A stretch of DNA of 64,000 nucleotides from an uncultured Roseburia sp. (GTDB lineage Bacteria; Bacillota; Clostridia; Lachnospirales; Lachnospiraceae), in assembly GCA_947642555.1 (NCBI GenBank), contig CANRSX010000023.1, positions 1 to 64,000 of the forward strand, in the 5' to 3' direction. The translations under genes were made by a program, and so were the position numbers. Below are positions 9,508 through 19,900 of this stretch, one piece after another; positions within the stretch are counted from its first letter, which is position 1; each line of letters starts with the position of its first letter. Under the pieces are notes generated by a model that was not told where the DNA came from, did no database searches, and saw only the letters and a list, made by a program, of their open reading frames with translations.

Positions 9508-10359
9508 AATACCTGCGGGCGGCAGGACTGTAAAATCGAGCACGGGCTTTCGCTCTATATCGAGACCGCCGGACATAAGCTGCTGGCGGATACGGGGGCC
9601 TCGCCCGCTTTTATGGAAAATGCGAAAACCCTCGGCGTGGATCTGGACGCGGTTGACACGGTGATCATCAGCCATGGCCATTATGACCATGCGGGCGGCC
9701 TGATGGAATTTTGCAGAGCCCATCCGCGCGCAAAGGTGTGGATGCAGCGGCTGGCGGGGGAGGATTATTATCACGGGGAGCGCTACATCGGGATCGACAA
9801 ACATCTGATGAAACTGCCGCAGGTATGGCTTCTGGACGGGGATATCACAATCGATGAGGAGCTGTCTCTTTTTACCGGCATCACGGGCAGACGCTGTTTC
9901 CCGGAGGGCAACCGTGCGCTGATGCACCGGAGGGCCGCAGCGCATATGCCTTGCAGCGTCTGCACCGACGAGCCGGATTCTTTCGCTGACGAGCCGGATT
10001 CCTGCGTCGACGAGCCGGATTCCTTTGCGCACGAGCAGTGCCTCGTGATCCGGGAGGGGGAGCGGCGCGTGCTGATCTCCGGGTGCGCGCACAACGGCAT
10101 TTTAAATATCCTCGACCGGTACCGGGAGCAGTATCACGGGGAGCCTGACGTCGTGATCAGCGGATTTCACATGATGAAAAAAACGGAATACACCGAAGCG
10201 GAGCGGCAGGTGATCTCAGATACTGCGCGCGAGCTCGCCGGATACCGGTCCGTCTTCTACACCGGGCACTGCACCGGGGAGGCGGCGATCGCGCTGATGC
10301 GGCCCGTCATGGGGGAGAAGCTTAAGGTGCTGCATTGCGGGATGGAGATGTTTTTATAG
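9484..10359 (+). CDS. MBL-fold metallohydrolase
   Basis: VIISHGHYDHAGG metal-binding motif; true start MRILALMENTCG at 9484. Confidence 0.88.
   Translation: MRILALMENTCGRQDCKIEHGLSLYIETAGHKLLADTGASPAFMENAKTLGVDLDAVDTVIISHGHYDHAGGLMEFCRAHPRAKVWMQRLAGEDYYHGERYIGIDKHLMKLPQVWLLDGDITIDEELSLFTGITGRRCFPEGNRALMHRRAAAHMPCSVCTDEPDSFADEPDSCVDEPDSFAHEQCLVIREGERRVLISGCAHNGILNILDRYREQYHGEPDVVISGFHMMKKTEYTEAERQVISDTARELAGYRSVFYTGHCTGEAAIALMRPVMGEKLKVLHCGMEMFL
9967..10029 (+). repeat. Three in-frame 21-bp tandem repeats encoding DEPDS(F/C)(A/V)
   Basis: gacgagccggatt(c)... units at 9967, 9988, 10009. Confidence 0.85.
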
Positions 10360-10389
10360 AAAATAAAAACGGGAAAGGGGGAGCAGGTA

Positions 10390-11954
10390 ATGGGGATTTA
10401 TATCAATCCGGGATATAAACGTTTTCAGGAGGCAGTTTCATCAGAAATCTATATAGACAAAACCGAGCTGATTGCATATACCAATCAATGTGTGAATACA
10501 GAACAGAAATATATTTGTGTGAGCAGACCACGTCGTTTTGGAAAATCAATTGCTGCAAATATGCTTGCTGCATATTATGGCTGTAAAGTCAGTTCGGATG
10601 AATTATTTTATGATTATAAAATCGCTGCAAAAGATTCTTATCATCAGCATCTGAATCAATATAATGTCATATTTCTGAATATGCAGGAATTTCTGAGTAA
10701 TTCGGCAAATATGACAGAGATGACAGATCTGATTAAACGAAGTATTTTATGGGAGCTTTTGGAGGAGTGGCCCGATTTCAGATATTTTGACCAGCATAAT
10801 CTTGTGCGCACACTGAATGACGTGTTTCATAACACACAGGTGCCGTTTATTTTTATTATCGATGAATGGGACTGTATTTTCAGAGAGAAAAAGAATCATT
10901 TTGAGGAACAGAAAGAATATTTGGATTTTTTGCGATTGCTTCTGAAAGATCAGGCATATGTCGGACTTGCCTATATGACGGGAATTCTGCCGGTCAAAAA
11001 GTACGGAACACATTCTGCCTTGAATATGTTTGACGAATATTCCATGACAAATCCGGGACCGCTCGCGGAATTTTCTGGTTTTACAGAAACGGAAGTCAGA
11101 AATCTGTGTGAGGTTTATCATATGGATTTTGATGAGGCTGAACGCTGGTATGACGGATATTGCTTTGATGGTACGGAGCATATCTACAGCCCGAGATCAG
11201 TGGTGCGTGCGATGATGAACCATCGATACGACAGCTACTGGAATCAGACGGAAAGCTTTGAGGCGCTTCGAACCTACATCGTGATGAATTTTGATGGATT
11301 AAAAGACGCGGTGACAAGATTGCTTGCAGGGGAACGCGTAGGTATTGACACGGAGTCATTCAGCAATGATATGAATACGTTCCATGTAGCGGATGATGTG
11401 CTGACACTGCTGATTCATCTGGGATATCTGGCATATGATTTTATCAGAAAAGAAGTATATATTCCAAATTCCGAAGTGGCAGGTGCCTTTACTGCGGCAG
11501 TTCGTGCATCAGGCTGGAATAAAGTGGCCAAAGCAATTGAAAATTCGGACAGACTGCTTCAGGCAGTGTGGAGTCAGGATGAGACGTCTGTGGCAGCTGG
11601 AATAGAGGAGGTCATTTAGAGACATCGATACTGGCCTACAATGATGAGAATGCACTTTCCTGCACGATTGCACTGGCATTATACAGTGCAAAAGAATACT
11701 ACCTGACAGTACGGGAATTTCCAACAGGAAAAGGATTTGCTGATCTTGTTTATCTTCCGAGAGGAAAATATTATGACAAACCGGCTCTTGTGGTAGAGTT
11801 GAAGTGGAACAAACCGGCACAATGTGCGATAACACAAATAAAGGAAAAACAATATCCGAAATCACTTGCTGACTATGAAGGAAGGATCCTGCTGGTCGGT
11901 ATCAGCTACGATCCGGAATCAAAACTTCACGAGTGTATCATAGAGCCGGCGTGA
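10390..11954 (+). pseudogene. AAA-ATPase-like / PD-(D/E)XK nuclease family gene (DUF1703 type), frameshifted
   Basis: Frame 1 10390-11619 (YICVSRPRRFGKSIAANML...); from 11613 another frame continues HLETSILAYNDENALSCTIALALYSAKEYYLTVREFPTGKGFADLVYLPRGKYYDKPALVVELKWNKPAQ... to TGA 11954. Confidence 0.85.
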
Positions 11955-11980
11955 CCGGCTCTTCCTTTTTTCTTTTTTTC
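11942..11980 (+). terminator. Intrinsic terminator
   Basis: agagccgg-cgtga-ccggctct followed by T-rich tract. Confidence 0.75.
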
Positions 11981-12062
11981 GTGAACCTTTTTTTCGCTCA
12001 TGACCATATACAGGTGAAGGGCAATCAAACCCGGACAGACGTCTGAACTGGAGGAACAGGAA

Positions 12063-12599
12063 ATGAGCCATAAAGAGCTGGAAGAATGCATAACGACCTG
12101 CGGGACGGATCTTTTTTCCTTCTGCTGCCAGCTTACCAGAAACCGGCAGGAGGCGGAGGATCTCTACCAGGACACCTTCTTAAAGGCGATAGAGCTTGCG
12201 GAGAGACTGGATCCGGACAGGAACGTAAAGAGCGCGCTGCTCTCGATCGCGGTAAACCTCTGGAGGAACCGGCGCAGAAAAATGGCGATCCGTTTAAGGA
12301 TTACCGGGCCGCAGATCTCCGTCGAGGATATGGAGACACAGATCCCGGAGCGGGGCGCCGCCGTGGAGGACGCCTGCATTGACAGGGAGGAGCGGCGTAT
12401 CGTGCGGGAGGCTGTCGCGGCACTGCCGGAGCGCTACCGGCTGCCGGTGCTGCTGCGCTACATGGAGGAACTGAAAGTATCCGAGATCTCACAGGTCTTA
12501 GGCGTGCCGGAGGGCACGGTAAAAAGCAGGCTTTACAAAGCGAAACGGCTGCTGGAAAAAGAATTGGAGGTTGTTTTAAATGAAGCATGGGATGGATGA
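12063..12599 (+). CDS. ECF-type RNA polymerase sigma factor
   Basis: Sigma-70 region 2 (QEAEDLYQDTFLKA) and region 4 (LPERYRLPVLLRYMEELKVSEISQVLGVPEGTVKSRLYKAKRLL). Confidence 0.92.
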   Translation: MSHKELEECITTCGTDLFSFCCQLTRNRQEAEDLYQDTFLKAIELAERLDPDRNVKSALLSIAVNLWRNRRRKMAIRLRITGPQISVEDMETQIPERGAAVEDACIDREERRIVREAVAALPERYRLPVLLRYMEELKVSEISQVLGVPEGTVKSRLYKAKRLLEKELEVVLNEAWDG

Positions 12600-13779
12600 A
12601 CTTTTAAAACGTGCCCTTACTCCGGATGACCGGCCGGATCCATGGCTGAACCAGAACATTTTGCACAGGGCAGAGGAGATGACATTCATGAAAAAGAAAA
12701 AAAGAAAAAACATGGTAGCGGCAGCGTCCGTAATTACATTCGGGCTGCTTCTGGGCTCCACCTCCGCGTATGCGGCATGGCGGCTTATGACCCCGTCACA
12801 GGTGGCGGAGCACGGCGGAGACGAGCGGCTTGCGGAAGCATTTTCGGGGGAGGATGCGATCTTTGTCAATGAGACGCAGGAGTATCAGGGGTACCGCATC
12901 ACGTTTCTCGGGGCGGTTGCGGGGAAGGATCTGAGTGATTTCCTGGCGACGGACGACCAGGGCCAGGTATTAAACGACCGTTTTTACAGCGTCGTATCGA
13001 TCGAGCACACCGACGGCACGCCGATGGCGGATACCACGGATCCGGCCTACGGGGAGGAACCGTTTCTGGTCTCACCCTATATCCGCGGACTGGACCCGGC
13101 ATGGAACAATATTTTCACGATGGGCGGAGGATATTCTGCGTTTGTAGAAAATGGTGTCGAGTACCGGCTGGTGGAGATGGACAATGTGGAAATCTTTGCG
13201 GACCGCGGGATGTATCTCGGCGTAAATTCCGGCAGCTTTTATGACAATACGGCGTACCGGTATGACGAGAGCACCGGGGAGATCACACGGAATGAAGCTT
13301 ACGGCGGCGTGAATGCGCTCTTTGCCCTGCCGCTTGACCCGGCAAAAGGGGATCCGGCGGCGGCGCAGGCCTACCTCGATGAAATGAAACGTGAGATGGA
13401 GGAGCCGGACGAGATTACATTTGAAGGGATCGACGCGAAAATCGACGCGTGGACGAACGCCCTTGACCTCGCGGAGCTTGAGACGTACTGCGAGCGGATC
13501 GAGGGGACGACGATGATCTGTACGCCGGACGCGGAGGGCGTGGCGGAGTATTCGTATGATCTCGGGAATGAGGGCAGCGGCAGCGGAGGCTTCTTTGTAA
13601 ACGAATGCTTCCCCGCGGGAACCGCACCGGGAACCAGGTGTATCAACGGATTTAGCTGGGGCGAGAACGGAATGGCTGATCTTAAGATCGAGATCGTTGA
13701 GTTAAACGAAGACGGCACGGTGACCTTTGCGGTGTACCGGCCGACAGAGGAGACGATCAGAGCGGTGGAACAGCAGTAA
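12580..13779 (+). CDS. Putative membrane-anchored anti-sigma factor
   Basis: Overlaps the sigma gene; single TM after KKKKRKN; extracellular C-terminal domain. Confidence 0.6.
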   Translation: MKHGMDELLKRALTPDDRPDPWLNQNILHRAEEMTFMKKKKRKNMVAAASVITFGLLLGSTSAYAAWRLMTPSQVAEHGGDERLAEAFSGEDAIFVNETQEYQGYRITFLGAVAGKDLSDFLATDDQGQVLNDRFYSVVSIEHTDGTPMADTTDPAYGEEPFLVSPYIRGLDPAWNNIFTMGGGYSAFVENGVEYRLVEMDNVEIFADRGMYLGVNSGSFYDNTAYRYDESTGEITRNEAYGGVNALFALPLDPAKGDPAAAQAYLDEMKREMEEPDEITFEGIDAKIDAWTNALDLAELETYCERIEGTTMICTPDAEGVAEYSYDLGNEGSGSGGFFVNECFPAGTAPGTRCINGFSWGENGMADLKIEIVELNEDGTVTFAVYRPTEETIRAVEQQ

Positions 13780-13907
13780 AACATGCGCTGATCCTGTCCG
13801 GTGGAGCAGCAGTAAAATGAGCGCCTGCCTTGCGCGATGCGGCAGCCTGTAGTATGATAGATGCCAGGGAAGGAAGATCATGGGATGAAAAAAGGAGAAC
13901 ATGCCGG

Positions 13908-15185
13908 ATGGAAGGAACAGAAATACTGGACATTGTCATCGTTGTTCTGCTTCTTGTGGTGATCATACTGCAGGTGGCTGGGCGGCGCAGGAAGTCTGAC
14001 ACGGATACCGTCGTATCGCTCTTAAAACGCACCGCGGGGGAACAGCGCGAGACCGTGCGAAAACAGATCGCGGACGGCGCGACCGAACAGTTTGAGCGTT
14101 TCGGCCTGATCCAGAAGAGCATTCAGGAGACGCTTCAGACAAACCGCAGGGAGGAAAACCGGCAGCTGGACGCTTTTGCAGGGCGTCTCGACGCCCGGCT
14201 TTCCTCCATGATGCGGGCAGACGCCGACAATATCGAAAAGATCAGCGCCACGCTCGAGCGCAGAATGAAGGAATTGCAGGAGAGCAACGAGAAGCGGCTC
14301 GAGCAGATGCAGGGCGTGGTGGATGAGAAGCTGCAGAAGACATTAGAAACCCGCCTGGCACGCTCCTTTGAGCTGGTCAGCAGACAGCTTGAGAGCGTGG
14401 GGCAGGGACTGGGCGAGATGAAAGCGCTCGCCGCGGACGCGAGATCGCTGAAAAATGCACTTACAAACGTAAAAGAACGCGGCACTTACGGGGAGATTCG
14501 TCTGGAAAAGCTGCTCTCCGATATCCTCACGCCGGGCCAGTATGAAAAAAATGCGGAGATCACGCCCCAGAGACGCGTGGAATTTGCCATAAAGCTTCCG
14601 GGCAGCGGGGATGAGCCGCTGCTTTTGCCGGTTGACAGCAAATTTCCGATCGAGGACTATAACCGTCTTCTGGACGCGGAGGATAGGTCTGCGATGGAAG
14701 AGGCGAAACGCTCGCTTGCCATAAAAATCCGCGCGTTCGCAAAAGACATCCACGACAAATATATCGCGCCGCCGAAGACCACGGATTTTGCGCTGATGTT
14801 TCTCCCCACCGAGGGCTTATACGCGCAGGTCGTTCAGAACGCGGCATTGTTTGAGGAGCTTCGTGATAAATACAGGGTTACTGCCGTCGGTGCGACCACG
14901 CTTTCGGCGTTCCTTTCATCCCTGCAGATGGGATTTCAGACGCTTGCCATCGAGCAGCGGTCGCAGGAGGTGTGGGATACCCTGCGCGCCGTGAAGGCGG
15001 AATTTATCAAATTCGGGAACCTTTTGGATAAGGCGCACAAACAGATACAGACCGCCGACAACACGCTCTCGGAACTCGTCGGAAGGCGCACAAGGGCCAT
15101 CAACCGCACGCTGCGCGGTGTGGAGGAGCTGCCGGAATCAGGAGGAGCTCTTCTGTCCGATTTCGAGGATGCGGACGATCCCTAA
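13908..15185 (+). CDS. rmuC: DNA recombination protein RmuC family
   Basis: Coiled coil plus RGTYGEIRLEKLLSDILTPGQYEKN...LPVDSKFPIEDY; start at 13908 preferred. Confidence 0.9.
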   Translation: MEGTEILDIVIVVLLLVVIILQVAGRRRKSDTDTVVSLLKRTAGEQRETVRKQIADGATEQFERFGLIQKSIQETLQTNRREENRQLDAFAGRLDARLSSMMRADADNIEKISATLERRMKELQESNEKRLEQMQGVVDEKLQKTLETRLARSFELVSRQLESVGQGLGEMKALAADARSLKNALTNVKERGTYGEIRLEKLLSDILTPGQYEKNAEITPQRRVEFAIKLPGSGDEPLLLPVDSKFPIEDYNRLLDAEDRSAMEEAKRSLAIKIRAFAKDIHDKYIAPPKTTDFALMFLPTEGLYAQVVQNAALFEELRDKYRVTAVGATTLSAFLSSLQMGFQTLAIEQRSQEVWDTLRAVKAEFIKFGNLLDKAHKQIQTADNTLSELVGRRTRAINRTLRGVEELPESGGALLSDFEDADDP

Positions 15186-15532
15186 CGGTAGAGAATCAGC
15201 GCGATAAACTCGAGCGGCACGTCGCCGGTATTCGCAAGGCCGTGTCCCTCTCCGGCTCCGGTAAAGGTGACGTCGCCGGCAGAGACCGGGACGACGGTGC
15301 CGTTGTCGTTAAATTCCCCGCTGCCGCTGTAAATATAATACGTCTCGGACTCGTTTGTGTGGGTGTGATAGCCGATGGCACAGCCGGGGGCAAGCGTGCT
15401 GTGCGCAAAGACGCGGCCCTTTCCGTACATTTCTTCCGCGCCGTTTAACAGGTGACGGACCGTGATGTCGCCGGTTCCGTCAAACGGCGCCGGTTTGTGC
15501 TCGACCTGCTTCTGGTCATTTTTACGTATCAT
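15182..15532 (-). CDS. Cupin domain protein
   Basis: GYHTHTNESETYYIYSGSGEFNDNG cupin motif 1, GEGHGLANTGDVPLEFIAL motif 2. Confidence 0.88.
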   Translation of the reverse strand: MIRKNDQKQVEHKPAPFDGTGDITVRHLLNGAEEMYGKGRVFAHSTLAPGCAIGYHTHTNESETYYIYSGSGEFNDNGTVVPVSAGDVTFTGAGEGHGLANTGDVPLEFIALILYR

Positions 15533-15640
15533 AAGAATACCTCCTTTTCATAACTTTTATCATAAGATGTCCGGCATTCCCTGTCAAGACAATTTTGCAA
15601 TCGATTCCAAAAAGTGCTTCCCACAAAGCCGGAAACCGGG

Positions 15641-15670
15641 TTGACAAGCAGGGAAAAACAGGGAATAATT
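15641..15670 (+). promoter_or_regulatory. Candidate promoter of the LacI-type gene with upstream GCAATCGATTCC half-operator (15597-15609)
   Basis: TTGACA at 15641-15646, AATAAT/ATAATT about 17-18 bp downstream. Confidence 0.55.
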
Positions 15671-15689
15671 GAAGTAGGGGGAAAATGAT

Positions 15690-16676
15690 ATGACGATATA
15701 TGACATTGCAAAGGAGGCCGGTGTGTCGGCCAGCACGGTATCCAGGGTGGTAAACGACAAGCCGGGGGTTCATCCCTTAACAAAAGAAAAAATAGAAGGA
15801 CTATTGAAAAAATATAATTATTCTCCCGACGAGACGGCGAGGGGGCTGATCAAGCAGAAGAACCGGCTGATCGGGATTCTGGTGGCGGATATCAGAAATG
15901 TCCACTACACGGACGGCGCATACGCGGTAGAAAAAGAATTTGCCAGGCGGGGATACTGCTGCATTATTTTCAACACAGGGTCCGAGTCGGAGGAGAAGAC
16001 GGAGTATATTCAGATTTTAAGCCAGCGCAGGGTGGAGGGCGTCGTGATGATCGGCTCCACGTTTCAGACGAAGGAGGTGGAGGAGGCGATCGTGCGGTTT
16101 ATGCCGAAGATCCCGGTGATCATGGTAAACGGCTACCTGAAGCTGCCGAATGTCCGCGGCGTCCTGGCGGACGAGCGCTCCGGCGTGTCCGCGCTCGTAA
16201 GGCTTCTGGCGGAAAAAGGGCACCGGCACCTGGCCTTTGTGAACAACTGCTATACGCCCAGCAACCGCCTGAAAATTCAGGGGTTTGAGGAGGAGCTGGC
16301 GCACCAGGGGATCGAAGGGCCGGCGCTGGTGTACGACGCCCAGACGACATTTGAGAGCGCTTACGAGGTGACGAAGCGGCTGATGCAGGAGCACCCGGAG
16401 ACGGACGGCATCGTCTACAGCGTGGATCTTCTGGCCTCGGGCGGCGGGCGGGCGCTTGCCGATATGGGGTATCTGGTGCCGGACCAGGTGGCGTACACCG
16501 GGATCGACAATTCGATCTACGCGGAATTCAGCACGCCCAAGATCACCTCGCTTGACAATAAGCTGCCGGAATTAAGCCTCATGGCGTCGCGCTTTCTGGT
16601 GGATCTTCTGGAGGAACGCAGCGTGACGGAGAAGATGATGGTGTTCTCGTCGATTGCGGAGCGGGAGACGACATAG
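15690..16676 (+). CDS. LacI family transcriptional regulator
   Basis: MTIYDIAKEAGVSASTVSRVVNDKPGV HTH and periplasmic-binding-like effector domain. Confidence 0.95.
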   Translation: MTIYDIAKEAGVSASTVSRVVNDKPGVHPLTKEKIEGLLKKYNYSPDETARGLIKQKNRLIGILVADIRNVHYTDGAYAVEKEFARRGYCCIIFNTGSESEEKTEYIQILSQRRVEGVVMIGSTFQTKEVEEAIVRFMPKIPVIMVNGYLKLPNVRGVLADERSGVSALVRLLAEKGHRHLAFVNNCYTPSNRLKIQGFEEELAHQGIEGPALVYDAQTTFESAYEVTKRLMQEHPETDGIVYSVDLLASGGGRALADMGYLVPDQVAYTGIDNSIYAEFSTPKITSLDNKLPELSLMASRFLVDLLEERSVTEKMMVFSSIAERETT

Positions 16677-16906
16677 AGCTCACGGGGCTGTGAGACCGAT
16701 AACAGAAGAAATGGCTTACGGGCAGATGTTCTGACAGGCCGGTCCGGTCAGAATATCTGCTTTTCCACGAAAACAGGCACATCTGCGGCCTGTTTTTTTA
16801 GTCAGGAAAATCAGGATTCTTTCAGTATCAATCGCAAAAATCAGGATAATTTAACAATTGCCGGGTGCAAAAACGGGACTTATATGAACAAAATTCATAA
16901 TAAGGC

Positions 16907-16972
16907 TTGACATGCAGGATTTTTCATGCTACTGTTTTATTGCAATCGATTACAAAAACGCAATCGATATCA
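16907..16972 (+). promoter_or_regulatory. Promoter TTGACA-17-TACTGT followed by paired ATCGAT operators
   Basis: ATCGAT cores at 16945-16950 and 16963-16968 in ttgcaatcgattacaaaaacgcaatcgatatcaaaaaa. Confidence 0.65.
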
Positions 16973-17037
16973 AAAAACCTGACAGGCGCAACAAAGCGAA
17001 TGCGAATATCGTTCGCAATGCAGAAATGAGGAAAACG

Positions 17038-17967
17038 ATGAAAATAGCAATACTTGGAGCCGGCGCGATGGGGTCACTGTTCGGCGGTTATCTGTCCCGG
17101 CACAACGATGTCTGGCTGGTGGAGACGGATCAGGAGAAGGTGGATAAAATCAATCAGGAGGGCATCCGGATCCGGGAGGAAGGGGGAGACGAGACCTTTT
17201 ATCCCAAAGCGGTCCGCGATACGGCGGGGCTTTGCGTGATGGATCTGGTGATCATTTTTGTGAAGGCGATGTTTTCAAAAAGCGCGCTGGAGGCGAACCG
17301 GCATCTGATCGGAGCGGACACCTATGTGATGACGCTGCAGAACGGGGCCGGTCATGAGCACACCATTCTCGACTACGTGGACAGGGATCATGTGATTATC
17401 GGCACGACAAAGCATAACAGCTCCTTACTCGAACCGGGGTATATCCATCACGGGGGCGGGGGAGAGAGCAGCATCGGCCTGCTGGACAAAGGGAGTGAAG
17501 CGATCCGCCCGATTGCGGAGAATTTTACAGCATGCGGATTTGAGACGGACGTCTCGGACAATGTGAGAGAATCCATCTGGAAGAAGCTGTTTATCAATGT
17601 CTCCGCCAGCGTCATGACGGGGATCCTGCAGACGAACCTCGACTTTTTAAGGGACAGCGGCCACGCCTGGAAGCTGGTGGAGCAGCTGATCCGGGAGGCC
17701 GTGGCGGTGGCGAACGCCGACGGACTCGCATTTGCCGGGGAGGATGTGGTGCGGGATGTGCATACACTTGTAGAAAACGCCCGGGACGGCTACACCTCCA
17801 TCTATGCGGATCTGCGAAACGGGGTTCACACGGAGGTGGACACGATCAACGGTTCCGTGGTGCGGGCCGCAAAGCGGCTTGGGATTCCGGTGCCTGCCCA
17901 TGAATTTGTGGTTCTGCTGGTGCACGCGCTCGAGGACCGGGCGGATGCGGGCCATACGCCCGTGTGA
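17038..17967 (+). CDS. Ketopantoate reductase PanE/ApbA family protein
   Basis: MKIAILGAGAMGSLFGGYLS Rossmann motif; RBS gagg upstream of 17038. Confidence 0.88.
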   Translation: MKIAILGAGAMGSLFGGYLSRHNDVWLVETDQEKVDKINQEGIRIREEGGDETFYPKAVRDTAGLCVMDLVIIFVKAMFSKSALEANRHLIGADTYVMTLQNGAGHEHTILDYVDRDHVIIGTTKHNSSLLEPGYIHHGGGGESSIGLLDKGSEAIRPIAENFTACGFETDVSDNVRESIWKKLFINVSASVMTGILQTNLDFLRDSGHAWKLVEQLIREAVAVANADGLAFAGEDVVRDVHTLVENARDGYTSIYADLRNGVHTEVDTINGSVVRAAKRLGIPVPAHEFVVLLVHALEDRADAGHTPV

Positions 17968-18015
17968 GGAAAGAGGACACAGCAATATGATAAGGAAAAA
18001 AGGAGGTAAGGATCG

Positions 18016-18939
18016 ATGAGTATTCCTACATTACAGTCGGTGCTGGCGGAGGGACAGCTGATTGCACCGGACACCTTTGACGGAATCTCCACCCGCGCGG
18101 CGGAGCACATGGGCTGTAAAGGGGCGCTGCTCTCCGCGGCGGCGCTGACCCACACGGTACACGGGACGCCGGACGAGGGCACCCTTGGGGTTTCCGACAT
18201 GGTCTGGTCCCTGACCCGGTTTGTGGAGGACAACTGCGGTATTCCGCTGATCGTGGAGGTCAGGAGCGGGTACAGCGATAATCTGCGCATCATGCCCTAC
18301 GACCTGGAGCGGATCGTAAAGGCGGGGGCGGCGGCCATGCTCTTAGACGACCGCGCCTTCGGGTGCGGGAGCGATTCGCCGGAGCTTACCCTGGTGAGCC
18401 CGGAGGTCTTCGCGAAAAAGGTCGCCATTGCCGTGGAGGCGGCGTCGAATACGGACTGTATGGTGCTGGCCCGCAGCTATGCGACGGAGAAGGAGGACGC
18501 CATCGCAAGATGTAAGGCCGCCAGAGAGGCGGGAGCGCAGCTTGTGGGCGCGGTGTGCATGCACACGGAAGCGGACGCAGAGCGGTTTGCGGCGGAAGTC
18601 CCCGGGGCGAAGCTGTGGAGCGACCTGACGGTTCTGGACGGAAAGCCCGAGGTGACGGCGGAGAAGCTTGAGGAGCTGGGCTACGGTCTGGTCTTTATCA
18701 CCTTTATGGAGAAGGCCTCCTGGTTCGGGGATATGGATTACGGCGTGAAAAACTGGGCAAATAAGAATACGGTGTACGCCGATCTGCACGATTTTGACGG
18801 ATATCTGCGGGATGAGAACGGAAACCTCAGGGATTATCACTATATCTTCAGCTACTGGAAAAAATGGATGCCGCTGGAAAAGAGATTTGAGGACCTAAGC
18901 GGGCTGGGCGACGAGGCGTTTCAGGAGGGCAGGAAATGA
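18016..18939 (+). CDS. Isocitrate lyase/PEP mutase family protein
   Basis: Full-length TIM-barrel ICL/PEPM-like sequence; paralogous to the next gene. Confidence 0.8.
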   Translation: MSIPTLQSVLAEGQLIAPDTFDGISTRAAEHMGCKGALLSAAALTHTVHGTPDEGTLGVSDMVWSLTRFVEDNCGIPLIVEVRSGYSDNLRIMPYDLERIVKAGAAAMLLDDRAFGCGSDSPELTLVSPEVFAKKVAIAVEAASNTDCMVLARSYATEKEDAIARCKAAREAGAQLVGAVCMHTEADAERFAAEVPGAKLWSDLTVLDGKPEVTAEKLEELGYGLVFITFMEKASWFGDMDYGVKNWANKNTVYADLHDFDGYLRDENGNLRDYHYIFSYWKKWMPLEKRFEDLSGLGDEAFQEGRK

Positions 18940-19835
18940 GGAAAAAGATAACCGGAATGGAGCTTTTTAATCAGGGAGAGCAGGTATTTGCCCCCTGTGT
19001 CTACGACTGTATGACAGCGGTTGCAGCAGAGAAAAGCGGCTTCCCCTGCATGATGTTAAGCGGCGGGGCGATCGCCTACAGCATGGACGGCCAGCCGGAT
19101 ATGGCGCTGGCCACAGTGGACGAGGTTATTACGATTGTAGAAGCCATTACAAACTGTACGAATATCCCGCTGCTGGTGGATTTTGACGACGGCTACGGGG
19201 AGAGCCCGGCGGTGGTTTACCGGAATGTGAAGCGCCTGATCCGGGCGGGCGCGGCGGGTTTTACCCTGGATGACAGTACCGGGTTCCGCGGGTTTGAGCG
19301 GCATGAGTATTATAATGCCAATCCGGATGAGGTCAACCCGGCGCTGGTGAACCCCTCTTATAAGACGATCCCCAGGGAGCGCTGGCTGGCAAAGATCAAA
19401 GCCGCGGTGGCTGCCTGCGAGGGAACCGGCTGCGTCTGCATCGCCCGCACGGAGGCAGGTCCTTCCTACGGGATGGATGAGGCGATCACGCGCTGTGTGC
19501 TGTCAAAGAAGCTCGGGGCGCCCATGACGACGGTCTGCGGCGGGATGAACGACCTGGCCATGGGGACGCGGGTGGCCGAAAAGGATCTGGGCTGGAAGAT
19601 GTGGCCGGACGTCATGGTGGTAAACGGCAGACCCACCGTGGAGCTGCCGGATATCTGGAATCTGGGCTTTAACCTGGTCACCATGCACGTGTTTGAGAAG
19701 GCGGCGCTTTACGGCATGATCAAATACGGCCTGAAGGATTTAAAGGAGAAAAACGTAGTTTTCAGCACTGCCCACGCCATGGGAGGCCGCACGGAGGAAG
19801 AGCAGAAGGAGCTTTTATCCATGCGCAGGAGGTAA
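18936..19835 (+). CDS. Isocitrate lyase/PEP mutase family protein
   Basis: LLVDFDDGYGESPAVVYRNVKRLIRAGAAGFTLDDS...CVCIARTEA; overlaps upstream gene by 4 bp. Confidence 0.9.
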   Translation: MRKKITGMELFNQGEQVFAPCVYDCMTAVAAEKSGFPCMMLSGGAIAYSMDGQPDMALATVDEVITIVEAITNCTNIPLLVDFDDGYGESPAVVYRNVKRLIRAGAAGFTLDDSTGFRGFERHEYYNANPDEVNPALVNPSYKTIPRERWLAKIKAAVAACEGTGCVCIARTEAGPSYGMDEAITRCVLSKKLGAPMTTVCGGMNDLAMGTRVAEKDLGWKMWPDVMVVNGRPTVELPDIWNLGFNLVTMHVFEKAALYGMIKYGLKDLKEKNVVFSTAHAMGGRTEEEQKELLSMRRR

Positions 19836-19900
19836 GGGAAGGATGTGCAGGAGCACATGAAACATATGTTCCAAATATTCAAAAAAAGGAGGAAAAGGAA

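Noticed and set aside
19861-19876. aacatatgtt upstream of the Dpp SBP gene matching the TetR-region motif at 5033
   Set aside because: Ten-base AT-rich palindrome is likely to recur by chance; no other support for shared regulation.
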